Source: Candidatus Poseidonia sp. (GTDB taxonomy: Archaea; Thermoplasmatota; Poseidoniia; Poseidoniales; Poseidoniaceae). From it: a DNA stretch of 58,433 nt. Shown here one piece after another: positions 1 to 7,939 of the stretch; the stretch's first letter is position 1; every line of letters begins with the position of its first letter. Under the pieces are notes generated by a model that was not told where the DNA came from, searched no databases, and saw only the letters and a program-made list of their open reading frames with translations. The position numbers were made by a program, and so were the translations under genes. The DNA is taken from positions 1 to 58,433 of the forward strand of contig JASLVM010000006.1 of the NCBI GenBank assembly GCA_030741355.1. Direction: 5' to 3'.

Positions 1-1415
1 AATTCTTCCTCCAACATGACGCGGTGGCGCTCGTTTCTCCGGTTGATTTTCTCGATGTAGCCTTCCATTTCTTCGAGGACATCGTCTTGAAGCTCTTCCA
101 AAGCCAACAATTGTCGGCGCGTGATCACGTCCTCATCGCCCGAAAAGGAGGTATCCAATCCATCCAAGGCTTCCATGAGTTCCACGCGTCGGTCCCAACG
201 GTGCCGTTCCGCCGTCATTCGTTCCAAGGCGTTGAGCGGGTCCTCAAACACACGCTGCTGCCAAATCCCCACCGCCAAACCTGCATGTTCGTAAGATTGG
301 AGCAATTCCAAACCGTCCAATTCAATTTGTTTCCACAACGTGTCCAGTTCATCGACGGCGTTTTGCAAGTCATCGGTTTTTTCGAGGTGGCCGATAAGGC
401 CCCTGGATTCCTCTATCCTTGAGGGCCAATAACGGGCAAAGCGCTCCCATCGTTCCACCAATTTGAGGTGCCGCTCAACCGAAGCGGCAACGGTATCGTG
501 ATTTGCTTCCCATTCCATGAGGTCGCTGGGATGGAGTTCGCCCTCGTGAGGAAAAACAATGCCTTGCTGCCTCCATTCTCGGAGGCGGTCTGAAAACAGT
601 TGTCGGCGCTCTTCAAGCGCCTGGGCGAGATCGTGGACTTCTGCTGAGATGTCACTCAAAACGAGTTCGTTTTCTTTGTTGAGAAGTTGACTGCACCGCA
701 ATTCAAATTCAGCCGCCAAGGCTGGATCAAAGGGTTGAATCATCTGCACGGCCTTCAACCGAACTTGCTCCTTTTCGGCATGGAAACGCTGCCATTGCTC
801 GAGTTGATTGAGCGACTCAAGCAAAGGCAACTCCACCAAGTCTCCTGCTGCGTAGCCCAGTTCACGCAAATGGTCGGCCCCGGCTTGAATCATCTGACGT
901 TGTCGTTGTTCATCGTCTTCAATAAGTTCCAAATGACGCAAGAGTTCATCAGCATGAACGGGAGAATCAAACAGCCGATGAAGTGGAGCAACAGCGGCGT
1001 GACTTGAGACATCCAACGCCGCCAGTCGTTTGTAGAGCAAGGTCCACACCTCGCCATGCCCTTCTTCAAACCAGGTTTCTTTTTCTCTGTTGAGGGAAGG
1101 TTCCCAAGGTGCGAGAGAACGCATTTCTCGTTCCAACTCAAGGAATGTTTCTTCGATGGTAAAAGGGTCGTTGAGTCGATGTTTGTAACGGTCAACGGTC
1201 TCGACACCCACCGTTGAATATTGGGAAAAAGCAACCACCCGGTCCTCGAGCGCCGAAGCCGTTTCCCGGCGTTCTTCGAGCCAGGCCAACCGCTCACGAT
1301 GCGCTCCGTCATGTTCAGCGAGGAAGCCCTCGATATCGGCGCGGTTGAAACCAAACCGAACAAGCGAATTGATTCGCTCGGTTTCGGTGTCGTCCACCCA
1401 ATCCTCTCCGCTCAT
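1..1415 (-). CDS. helix-rich (coiled-coil-like) hypothetical protein, partial, C-terminus beyond left edge
   Basis: An uninterrupted reading frame starts at the ATG at 1415 (MSGEDWVDDTETERINSL) and runs off the left edge, giving about 471 visible residues with no stop. The sequence is dominated by Glu, Arg, Leu and Gln in long helical stretches, for example RLAWLEERRETASALEDR near the N-terminus and LEELQDDVLEEMEGYIEK near the edge. I see no signal peptide, membrane segment or enzyme motif in the visible part, so it is probably a soluble, extended helical protein. It is divergent from the membrane-anchored TPR gene, with 179 bases between the starts. Function is not recognised. That the frame codes is fairly certain from its length and lack of stops; several short frames on the other strand here are shadows. 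Confidence 0.75.
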   Translation of the reverse strand, partial: MSGEDWVDDTETERINSLVRFGFNRADIEGFLAEHDGAHRERLAWLEERRETASALEDRVVAFSQYSTVGVETVDRYKHRLNDPFTIEETFLELEREMRSLAPWEPSLNREKETWFEEGHGEVWTLLYKRLAALDVSSHAAVAPLHRLFDSPVHADELLRHLELIEDDEQRQRQMIQAGADHLRELGYAAGDLVELPLLESLNQLEQWQRFHAEKEQVRLKAVQMIQPFDPALAAEFELRCSQLLNKENELVLSDISAEVHDLAQALEERRQLFSDRLREWRQQGIVFPHEGELHPSDLMEWEANHDTVAASVERHLKLVERWERFARYWPSRIEESRGLIGHLEKTDDLQNAVDELDTLWKQIELDGLELLQSYEHAGLAVGIWQQRVFEDPLNALERMTAERHRWDRRVELMEALDGLDTSFSGDEDVITRRQLLALEELQDDVLEEMEGYIEKINRRNERHRVMLEEE

Positions 1416-1563
1416 CGCTCCTCGTTCGTGGGACGGTGGCAGGGGGCTTTCAATATGAGCGGTTCCAAACAGCAGAATCCCCCGTCTTGTGGACATCTTT
1501 GCAACCACGGCTGTTCTTTGAAGGGCCAAAAACGACCCTTTTGGGCCTCAAATCTTCCGCAGA

Positions 1564-1572
1564 CCATAAAGG
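1564..1572 (+). promoter_or_regulatory. TATA-like box for the TPR gene
   Basis: CCATAAAGG is centred about 27 bases before the ATG at 1595, the spacing expected for a leaderless archaeal transcript. It supports 1595 over the upstream in-frame ATG at 1436. Confidence 0.4.
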
Positions 1573-1594
1573 CGCAACGGACCGCTCGGTGTCA

Positions 1595-3883
1595 ATGAGT
1601 CTACTTGCTATCGGACTAGGTGCCCTTTCTGTTGGTGTTGCTGGAGGCCTTGGCTACTGGATGGTGCAAACCAACCAGAAGATGGTGCGATTGCTCGATA
1701 TGCAAACCCTGTTGAGGGAATCACAATCCACCCATTTCCATCACTTGAACGTCGCCACGGAAGGTGTGTTGTCCGACCTCAACGCTGTTCAGACCACCCT
1801 CGGCGCCCTGCGAGCAACGCATCCCGAGGTCGACGCTTCGATGACGGTCCATCAATTCCTTCTCACCTACGAAATCGACAACTCTCCGTCCATTGATATT
1901 CAACAGGCTTGCGATGTCCTTCGTTCTCTGGTTCAACATCAGCCGATTGAGCAGGGCGTTTCCTCTCACCTTTCGGTAAACCACACCGGCCTCCTACGTC
2001 GCTTACTCGATGTGTTTGAACATCATCAGATCGGTGTTTCAGCGTTGCACGTGGACGGAGATACAGCGCATCGACTTGGACTGGCGGCCGCCCATCTTCA
2101 GCGGTACGATTGGGCTGAAGGAGCGCTCGGCACGGCCTACCAACTCTCGCCGGGTCACGCAAGCGTGTTGGAAGGATTGGAACACATCGCTCGCCTGCGG
2201 GGTGACGATGCACTCCACCGACACTGGCTTGAAGCGCGCATGAAACTCACGCCTGACGACCCTGAACTTTTGCGCTCCCACGCCCATCTTCTTGCCTCCA
2301 TGGGCGACGAGGATGCCGAACACGCTGTTCGCCGACTCGAAGCCCTCGGTGTTGACACGGCGGCTGACCGCTCCCTTCTTTCCGGATTGCGAGCACGTGC
2401 TGGTGCACGGACAGAAGCCATCGAAGCGATTTTGCAGGCCCTGGAAGAAGACCCCAGCCGGTCCGCTGACTGGCTTCATTACGCTCAGTTGCTGGAGGAT
2501 GAAGGCGAACTTGAATTGGCGCTTGAAGCCAATGAGCGTTGCTTGACCCTCGACCGACAAAACGGCGAAGCATGGGCGCTCAAAGCCCGCCTCCTCGCTC
2601 ACAAGCAAGGCCATGCACGAGAGGCGCTGAAAGCGGCAACCCATGCGGTCGCTTTGGATGCTGGTGGCGTGGACACCATCTTCCTCAAATCCGAACTTCT
2701 TGAGATTGAAGGGTCCGTTGTCGCTGCCGAAGAAACCCTCCTCAAAGCGTTGGAGGCTCAACCTTACAACGGCGAACTGCGGGCCCGCATCGCTGGAAGA
2801 TACCTCATTCAGCATCGCGTTGATGCTGCCTCAAATCTCCTTTCAGCGACCCCAGATGGGATTGACCACGCGCTCTTGCACACCGTCGAGGGACGCCTTC
2901 ATCTCGCTCATGCCGATCGTCTACGCGACGGCACCGGGTTGACGGACGAAAATCTGCTTGAAGCAGCGCTGAGTGCTTTCAATGGCGCCCTGTCTTTGAA
3001 CCGAGAACTTGGTGTTGCTTGGCTTGGACTGGCCCGAACACAACGCATGTTGGGTGATGTCTCCACGGCACGTGAATCGCTTGACCGAGCAGAACGCTTG
3101 AGCCCTGAAAAAGACCCTTCCATCGCTTGTGAGGCAGCGCTCCTTGCGTTGGATAACGGTGACCTCCAAGCGGCCTTACTGCATGTCGACGCAGCGGAAG
3201 TTCACGGGCAAAAAGCGACGACCGCCTATATTCGCGGCAACATCGCTGCCGTCAAAGGACAACTCAAGCAAGCGCTCTATCACTACAGCGATTGTCTCAC
3301 ACTCGATGCGTCCCACATCCGAGCGCGTCTCAACCGCTCTTCGGTCTACATGGGGCTTAACGAAGCGAGAAAAGCGATGGACGACGCCGAGGCGTTGCTT
3401 GACCTTGCACCCCAACTCGCCGTGGCTCGTGTGCGAAAGGCCGATGCCCACATGCATCTTGCTGAGTGGGAATCCGCCTCAAAGGAATTCAAACACGTGC
3501 TTGAACATGCACCGCATCATACGCACGCCCTTACCCAACTGGCAGCTTGCTACATGAGCATGGACCGAGCAGAACGAGCTGAAGGACCCCTCAACGAAGC
3601 CCTCCGACAATCGCCGGACCACGCCCCTGCCTGGCATCAGCGCGGTTTGTACTACATGCACTTCAACAAAATCGACAACGCTCTCTCAGACTTTGAAGCG
3701 GCGGTACGATGCGACGGTCACCATCTCGACGCCCGTCTCCAGATCGCCGCTCACCACCACGGTCTTGGCAACATGGGCGAGGCTGAAACGGCATGGAAAG
3801 CCATATTGAGCATAGAACCAGACCATCAATTGGCCAAGACTCGGTTGCAAGAATGCGAGAAAAACTTGATGAAAAGCGCATGA
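1595..3883 (+). CDS. membrane-anchored tetratricopeptide (TPR) repeat protein
   Basis: This 762-residue protein begins with a hydrophobic segment (SLLAIGLGALSVGVAGGLGYWM, about residues 2-23) that should anchor it in the membrane. The rest is helical and from about residue 150 carries many 34-residue TPR-like units; clear examples are AWLGLARTQRMLGDVSTARE and PAWHQRGLYYMHFNKIDNAL. TPR arrays are protein-interaction scaffolds, so the role is probably to hold partners at the membrane, but no partner is identifiable. The frame is open further upstream to 1436. I chose 1595 because the extra residues do not look protein-like, the hydrophobic anchor then lies at the N-terminus, and a TATA-like box sits about 27 bases upstream. 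The gene is followed 46 bases later by the charged-repeat gene and may share its transcript. Confidence 0.8.
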   Translation: MSLLAIGLGALSVGVAGGLGYWMVQTNQKMVRLLDMQTLLRESQSTHFHHLNVATEGVLSDLNAVQTTLGALRATHPEVDASMTVHQFLLTYEIDNSPSIDIQQACDVLRSLVQHQPIEQGVSSHLSVNHTGLLRRLLDVFEHHQIGVSALHVDGDTAHRLGLAAAHLQRYDWAEGALGTAYQLSPGHASVLEGLEHIARLRGDDALHRHWLEARMKLTPDDPELLRSHAHLLASMGDEDAEHAVRRLEALGVDTAADRSLLSGLRARAGARTEAIEAILQALEEDPSRSADWLHYAQLLEDEGELELALEANERCLTLDRQNGEAWALKARLLAHKQGHAREALKAATHAVALDAGGVDTIFLKSELLEIEGSVVAAEETLLKALEAQPYNGELRARIAGRYLIQHRVDAASNLLSATPDGIDHALLHTVEGRLHLAHADRLRDGTGLTDENLLEAALSAFNGALSLNRELGVAWLGLARTQRMLGDVSTARESLDRAERLSPEKDPSIACEAALLALDNGDLQAALLHVDAAEVHGQKATTAYIRGNIAAVKGQLKQALYHYSDCLTLDASHIRARLNRSSVYMGLNEARKAMDDAEALLDLAPQLAVARVRKADAHMHLAEWESASKEFKHVLEHAPHHTHALTQLAACYMSMDRAERAEGPLNEALRQSPDHAPAWHQRGLYYMHFNKIDNALSDFEAAVRCDGHHLDARLQIAAHHHGLGNMGEAETAWKAILSIEPDHQLAKTRLQECEKNLMKSA

Positions 3884-3929
3884 CCACCCTTACGCGTAGG
3901 GGAGGGCTTGAATCACCGAAATCAAAGAG

Positions 3930-4943
3930 TTGAATTTGACAGAAATCCTGACTGCCCTTCAGGATTTTATGACCCAAGACGGGTCCATTTCCAACGAGCA
4001 GCGCGAATTTTACAGAATATTTTCGCAACACCTTCGGGGACACGACGGCGTGTTTACGGTTGAGGACATCGAACGCCTTTTGATGGAGGGAAAGAAGGAA
4101 GTTCCCAACCTCATCGATGAAGAATTTTTCAAGATGGGTGAAGCCATTTTGAACCGCTACAGAAACAAAAACGAGGACGCCATCAATGAACGCATTCGTC
4201 GTCTCGCAGAAGAAGAAGCACGAAAGCGCGCCATCGCCGAGGAAGAAGCTCGAAAACGTGCCGCCGCAGAAGAAGAAGAACGTCTGCGCAGGGAGGAAGA
4301 AGAGCGTATAGCCGAAGAGGCGCGTTTGGCCGAAGAGGCCCGTTTGGCTGAAGAAGCACGCATCGCTGAAGAAGCCCGCTTGGCTGAGGAAGCCCGCTTG
4401 GCTGAAGAGGCCCGTTTGGCCGAAGAGGCTCGTATGGCCGAAGAGGCTCGTATGGCCGAGGAAGCCCGTTTGGCCGAAGAGGCTCGTATGGCTGAAGAGG
4501 CCCGTCTGGCTGAGGAAGCCCGTTTGGCCGAAGAGGCCCGTCTGGCTGAGGAGACCCGTTTGGCTGAAGAGGCCCGCCTTGCTGAGGAAACCCGTCTTGC
4601 TGAGGAAGCCCGTTTGGCCGAAGAAGCCCGTCTTGCTGAGGAAGCACGTTTGGCTGAAGAGGCCCGTCTTGCTGAGGAGGCCCGTCTTGCTGAGGAGGCC
4701 CGTTTGGCCGAAGAAGCTCGCATTCAAGCTGAATTGGATGCTGGTGAAGCAGCGAAACAAGCGTACTGGGATGAACAAGAACTTCCAGGCGATGAGGCCA
4801 AAGTCGTCCCCGATCTCCCCGCTAGTGCTGCCCCTCTTCCCGAGGAAGGAGGCCGACGTGGAGGCTCCAAACTCAAATTCCTGGTGGTTATTGTGTTCGG
4901 GCTCATCGCTGGGGGAGCTGCATATGCGTACTTCCTCATGTGA
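3930..4943 (+). CDS. charged hexapeptide-repeat protein with C-terminal membrane anchor
   Basis: The product has 337 residues from a TTG start (MNLTEILTALQDF); an in-frame ATG at 3969 is the alternative. Residues 1-85 form a small helical domain. Residues about 125-267 consist of about 23 near-perfect copies of Ala-Glu-Glu-Ala-Arg-Leu (Leu sometimes Met or Ile, Ala sometimes Thr), preceded by Glu/Arg/Ala-rich sequence. A short Asp/Pro-rich linker follows, then a single membrane segment at the end (LKFLVVIVFGLIAGGAAYAYFL). The repeat should form one long, highly charged helix, possibly a rigid single alpha-helix or coiled coil. With only a C-terminal anchor, the body would lie on the cytoplasmic side if the protein is inserted as a tail-anchored protein. 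It follows the TPR gene; a structural or tethering role is an inference. Confidence 0.75.
   Translation: MNLTEILTALQDFMTQDGSISNEQREFYRIFSQHLRGHDGVFTVEDIERLLMEGKKEVPNLIDEEFFKMGEAILNRYRNKNEDAINERIRRLAEEEARKRAIAEEEARKRAAAEEEERLRREEEERIAEEARLAEEARLAEEARIAEEARLAEEARLAEEARLAEEARMAEEARMAEEARLAEEARMAEEARLAEEARLAEEARLAEETRLAEEARLAEETRLAEEARLAEEARLAEEARLAEEARLAEEARLAEEARLAEEARIQAELDAGEAAKQAYWDEQELPGDEAKVVPDLPASAAPLPEEGGRRGGSKLKFLVVIVFGLIAGGAAYAYFLM
4307..4726 (+). repeat. tandem 18-bp coding repeat (AEEARL units)
   Basis: About 23 tandem 18-base units of the type GCNGARGARGCNCGTYTG, each encoding AEEARL. Copies differ mostly at third positions, so the array is under protein-level selection and is not a fresh slippage product. 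It has no spacers and is wholly inside the reading frame. Confidence 0.9.
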
Positions 4944-4991
4944 GCCGCTGAGAAGCAAGCCATTTTGACCGATGAACGCTGAGAGACGCTC

Positions 4992-5534
4992 ATGCCCCTT
5001 TCAACCGGAGACACCGCCCCAGACTTTGAACTCCCCAACGCCAACGCCAACGTTGGCTCATCCACCGTTTCCTTTGCGGATGCAAAGATGGAAAACGGCA
5101 CACTGGTGGTTTTCGAATGCAACCATTGCCCCTACGTTGTAGCAAGCGTTGGTCGAATCAACGCCATGGCAGAAACGTGCAAAACCAAGGGAATCGGCTT
5201 TGTCGGCATCAATTCAAACGACCCCGTGGTGTACGAAAACGACTCCTTTGAACACATGGTTAAGCGAGCCGATGGTGGCATGCCCTATGCTTATCTTCAC
5301 GACGCAACCCAAACCGTCGCCCATGCCTATGACGCCAAGCGAACGCCGGAGTTTTTCCTCTTTGACGCTGATGACCGTTTGGTCTATCAGGGAAGGATGG
5401 ACGACAGTCCACGAAATCCCAACGATGTGACCACGAGTGAATTGGCTGATGCCATTGACGCCATGCTCAGTGGCGGCTCGATTGCGGTGGATTACACCGA
5501 ATCCATCGGCTGCTCCGTAAAATGGAAGGCGTGA
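4992..5534 (+). CDS. thioredoxin-fold redoxin (AhpC/TSA-like)
   Basis: A 180-residue protein of the redoxin/thioredoxin-like superfamily. It starts with the typical GDTAPDFELPNA segment and has a CxxC motif (C43-N-H-C46, in FECNHCPYV), followed by the cis-Pro region KRTPEFFLFD and the GRMDD turn. A further Cys lies near the C-terminus (SIGCSVKW). No signal peptide is visible, so it acts in the cytoplasm. Related proteins reduce peroxides or protein disulfides; which applies here cannot be told from sequence. It starts at ATG 4992 and is followed 6 bases after its stop by a cysteine-rich microprotein that may be co-transcribed. Confidence 0.85.
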   Translation: MPLSTGDTAPDFELPNANANVGSSTVSFADAKMENGTLVVFECNHCPYVVASVGRINAMAETCKTKGIGFVGINSNDPVVYENDSFEHMVKRADGGMPYAYLHDATQTVAHAYDAKRTPEFFLFDADDRLVYQGRMDDSPRNPNDVTTSELADAIDAMLSGGSIAVDYTESIGCSVKWKA

Positions 5535-5540
5535 GCAGGG

Positions 5541-5633
5541 ATGTCCGGTTGCCGCCGTCAGTGCGATTGGGATGACAACATGGTGTGCCGCTCGTGCGGC
5601 ATCGACTACTCTCCTCCGTCCGAGGAAGAATGA
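5541..5633 (+). CDS. 30-residue cysteine-rich microprotein (possible zinc knuckle)
   Basis: A short frame starts 6 bases after the redoxin stop and encodes 30 residues with four cysteines in a Cx3C-x7-CxxC arrangement (GCRRQCDWDDNMVCRSCG) and an acidic tail. The paired cysteines suggest a small metal-binding knuckle. Its stop lies 3 bases from the stop of the convergent Lrp gene, so it exactly fills the gap, which favours a real gene. I do not recognise a family, and the small size leaves chance possible. Confidence 0.45.
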   Translation: MSGCRRQCDWDDNMVCRSCGIDYSPPSEEE

Positions 5634-5636
5634 ACC

Positions 5637-6059
5637 TCAGTACTGCTCCAACACAAGTTCGGTGGTGGTGCTGGCAATTTCGTTTGGTGCGGCCAACCAC
5701 ATCTTGTCCAACAATGCGCGCAGAGCCATGGTGTCGTCAACGTGCACAAGGGCCACGAGATCGGCTTCTCCTGAGACTTCGTACACGATTTCCACGCCTT
5801 CCCAGCCCGTGACTTCGGAGGCGAACGAGCCGATCTCCGAGCCTGGTGAGACCTTGATTCGGACGAGAGCGGTCAAGCCCACGCCACCTTCTCGAATGGT
5901 GTAGCCACGAATGGTGCCGTTTTCTTCCATGTTTCGGATGTGGGTCCGAACCGTTCGCTCGCTGGCTTCAACTTTTGACGCGAGGTCAACATAGGACATG
6001 CGTCCATTTTTTCGAAGTTGGGCAAGGATGGCACGGTCAATTTCTGCAATGCGGGGCAT
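5637..6059 (-). CDS. Lrp/AsnC-family transcriptional regulator
   Basis: This 140-residue protein has the two-part structure of the feast/famine (Lrp/AsnC) family. An N-terminal winged helix-turn-helix (IDRAILAQLRKNGRMSYVDL, then ASERTVRTHIRNMEENGTI, residues 6-50) is followed by a RAM-type ligand-binding and oligomerisation domain (ALVRIKVSPGS, YEVSGEADLVALV). Length is typical. Such proteins sense amino acids or related metabolites and act as dimers or octamers. It is divergent from enolase across 206 bases, so it could control enolase or itself, but nothing here proves the target. A TTGAAATAGGG promoter box lies about 25 bases upstream of the ATG, suggesting a leaderless message. Confidence 0.9.
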   Translation of the reverse strand: MPRIAEIDRAILAQLRKNGRMSYVDLASKVEASERTVRTHIRNMEENGTIRGYTIREGGVGLTALVRIKVSPGSEIGSFASEVTGWEGVEIVYEVSGEADLVALVHVDDTMALRALLDKMWLAAPNEIASTTTELVLEQY

Positions 6060-6077
6060 GCCTCAGCCTCAACAAGG

Positions 6078-6089
6078 CCCTATTTCAAA
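6078..6089 (-). promoter_or_regulatory. TATA-like box (TTTGAAATAGGG) for the Lrp gene
   Basis: Read on the minus strand the bases are TTTGAAATAGGG, centred about 25 bases before the ATG at 6059. The same core precedes tRNA-Cys and the 2700-residue surface protein gene. Confidence 0.5.
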
Positions 6090-6265
6090 CCTTTTCCAGC
6101 AGGATATGGCTGTTTTATGGGAAAATATTGTTATAAAATGCCCTTTTCCCGAAGAACGAATCCCCAAAAAACCTCATCTTTCCACCGGAGACGATAAGGG
6201 ATTGTAAGGGAAAACCCCGTTTCATTCAAAGAGCGGCTGACCCTCGCCAAGGTTGAGGGAGCCTC

Positions 6266-7519
6266 ATGCCAGGACACATCTCAGGCCTTGATTCACGCAT
6301 GGTGTTGGACAGTCGTGGCCAGCCCACGGTCGAAGTGGATTGTTTTGTTGACGGCAATCTTCTCGGTCGAGCCATCGTTCCCTCCGGAGCCTCAACAGGT
6401 GCTTACGAAGCGCTTGAACTGCGAGATGGCGATGCCAACACCTACCTCGGAAAGGGCGTTTCAAAAGCGGTCAACAACGTGAAAGACCACCTTGAGGAGG
6501 CCCTTGTCGGTTTGCCAGTTGATGAACAACGCTTGATCGACGAAGTGATGATCGAACTTGACGGGACGCCCAACAAGTCCAAACTTGGGGCCAACGCCAT
6601 GCTCGGTGCTTCCATGGCTTGCCTCCATGCCGGTGCTGCTTTCCATGAACTTCCGCTTTGGAAGTACGTCGGCGGTGTAGCCGGCGGCCTGATGCCCGTC
6701 CCGATGCTGAACATTCTCAACGGAGGTGCTCACGCTGCATCAAACGTTGATGTACAGGAATTCATGGTGATGCCTCATGGTTTTGACACGTTTGAAGAAG
6801 GCCTTCGAGCCGGTGTTGAAACCTACCACGCCCTCAAGGCCGAGCTCAAGAAAGACGGTCTTCTGGGCGGTATTGGTGATGAGGGTGGTTTTGCACCCAA
6901 CTTACCGACCAACGAAGACGGCCTCAAGTACATGGTGCGCGCCATCGAGGGCGCCGGGTACTCGACCGAAGAAATCGGCATCGCCCTCGATGTTGCCTCG
7001 ACGGAATTTCTCAAAGACGACGGCTATCACATGGAAGGCAACGTCCTGTCATCCGAGGATTTGGTTGAAATGTACGGCGGTTGGCTGGATGATTACCCCA
7101 TTCTTTCCATTGAGGACGGGTTTGGCGAAGACGACTGGCGAGGTTGGGCTGCGTTCACCAAAGCCTACGGCCACCGCGTTCAAACGGTCGGAGACGACCT
7201 CTTTGTCACGCAGTCGGAACGCCTGTCTCAAGGCATCGAACTTGGGGCAGCCAACGCCATGCTCGTGAAGCTCAATCAAGTTGGAACGGTTTCGGAGACC
7301 CTGGAGGCCATGGACCTCGCCTCGACCAACGGCATGAACAACGTCGTCTCCCATCGAAGCGGGGAATCCGAGGACGTGACCATCGCCGACTTTGCGGTCG
7401 GTACACGAGCGGGACAGATCAAAACCGGCGCACCCGCAAGGTCCGATCGCGTGGCAAAATACAACCAACTCTTGAGAATCGCAGCGGACGTCCACGAATA
7501 CCGTTCACCGTTTCAGTGA
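6266..7519 (+). CDS. eno: enolase (phosphopyruvate hydratase)
   Basis: Enolase converts 2-phosphoglycerate to phosphoenolpyruvate in glycolysis and gluconeogenesis. The 417-residue protein has the full family signature: VLDSRGQPTVEVD at the N-terminus, PSGASTGAYEALELRD (substrate-binding loop), GGIGDEGGFAPNLP (catalytic Glu), LSIEDGFGEDDW (metal ligand), TVGDDLFVTQ, MLVKLNQVGT (catalytic Lys) and VSHRSGESEDVTIADFAVG. Length and order are normal and no residue is missing. The start at 6266 gives the usual short N-terminus. In many archaea eno sits beside the rpl13-rps9-rpoN group; here that group lies about 22 kb away. The upstream 206 bases, shared with the divergent Lrp gene, contain AT-rich stretches at 6109-6140 that may hold promoter or operator sequences. 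Confidence 0.97.
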   Translation: MPGHISGLDSRMVLDSRGQPTVEVDCFVDGNLLGRAIVPSGASTGAYEALELRDGDANTYLGKGVSKAVNNVKDHLEEALVGLPVDEQRLIDEVMIELDGTPNKSKLGANAMLGASMACLHAGAAFHELPLWKYVGGVAGGLMPVPMLNILNGGAHAASNVDVQEFMVMPHGFDTFEEGLRAGVETYHALKAELKKDGLLGGIGDEGGFAPNLPTNEDGLKYMVRAIEGAGYSTEEIGIALDVASTEFLKDDGYHMEGNVLSSEDLVEMYGGWLDDYPILSIEDGFGEDDWRGWAAFTKAYGHRVQTVGDDLFVTQSERLSQGIELGAANAMLVKLNQVGTVSETLEAMDLASTNGMNNVVSHRSGESEDVTIADFAVGTRAGQIKTGAPARSDRVAKYNQLLRIAADVHEYRSPFQ

Positions 7520-7584
7520 GGTCATGCATCGTGGACGCCTCAGCGGGAGTCGATACCGACAGTTGCATGCAGCAGGTGTGATGG

Positions 7585-7833
7585 ATGATTGATTTCGCTT
7601 GGTATTCTGTTGCGTTGATAGCATCGTTTGCAGGGGCCCGATGGTTCACCGAGAACATCAAATTTCATCTTCGCAACAAGCGATTTTGGCTTCATCACTG
7701 GTTTCTCGCCTTCATCACCATGGGGGTGCTGGTGGCGGCGGATGTCCAACAAGCGTGGATTTGGGGCGCACTTACCGGGGTCGCTCTCGAGGGCCTCCGC
7801 CGGGACCAGTGGTCTCTCCTCCGAAAGAAATGA
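7585..7833 (+). CDS. small membrane protein, hypothetical
   Basis: An 82-residue protein with two or three hydrophobic segments (FAWYSVALIASFAGARWF; LHHWFLAFITMGVLVAADV; and a weaker one around WIWGALTGVAL) and a basic end (RRDQWSLLRKK). It is therefore an integral membrane protein. It lies 65 bases after enolase and before the fasciclin gene, all on the same strand. I recognise no family. Hydrophobicity pattern and the clean start with no competing frame support coding. Confidence 0.6.
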   Translation: MIDFAWYSVALIASFAGARWFTENIKFHLRNKRFWLHHWFLAFITMGVLVAADVQQAWIWGALTGVALEGLRRDQWSLLRKK

Positions 7834-7909
7834 AGGGCAAGGCATCATCTGACCTCCTGCATGACTCACGACAGGAGAACGGTTAGAGGGTGCAGGAAAA
7901 ATACCGCGC

Positions 7910-7917
7910 CTTAAGTA
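7910..7917 (+). promoter_or_regulatory. TATA-like box for the fasciclin/copper protein gene
   Basis: CTTAAGTA is centred about 26 bases before ATG 7940, which supports that ATG over the in-frame GTG at 7934 and suggests a leaderless transcript. Confidence 0.45.
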
Positions 7918-7939
7918 TCGCCGAAATTGGGAAGTGCCC

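Noticed and set aside
890-1363. 157-codon minus-strand frame with an ATG
   Set aside because: It overlaps the longer, protein-like minus-strand frame starting at 1415 and its translation has no protein-like pattern.
4157-4723. Long minus-strand frames of Ser/Ala/Arg or Pro/Leu repeats opposite the charged-repeat gene (also a 431-codon frame at 3663-4958)
   Set aside because: They are the mirror of the repetitive AEEARL coding sequence on the other strand; low-complexity repeats keep several frames open by chance.
4307-4726. Possible CRISPR array because of the regular 18-bp repeats
   Set aside because: Units are contiguous with no unique spacers, lie wholly inside a reading frame and vary at codon third positions.
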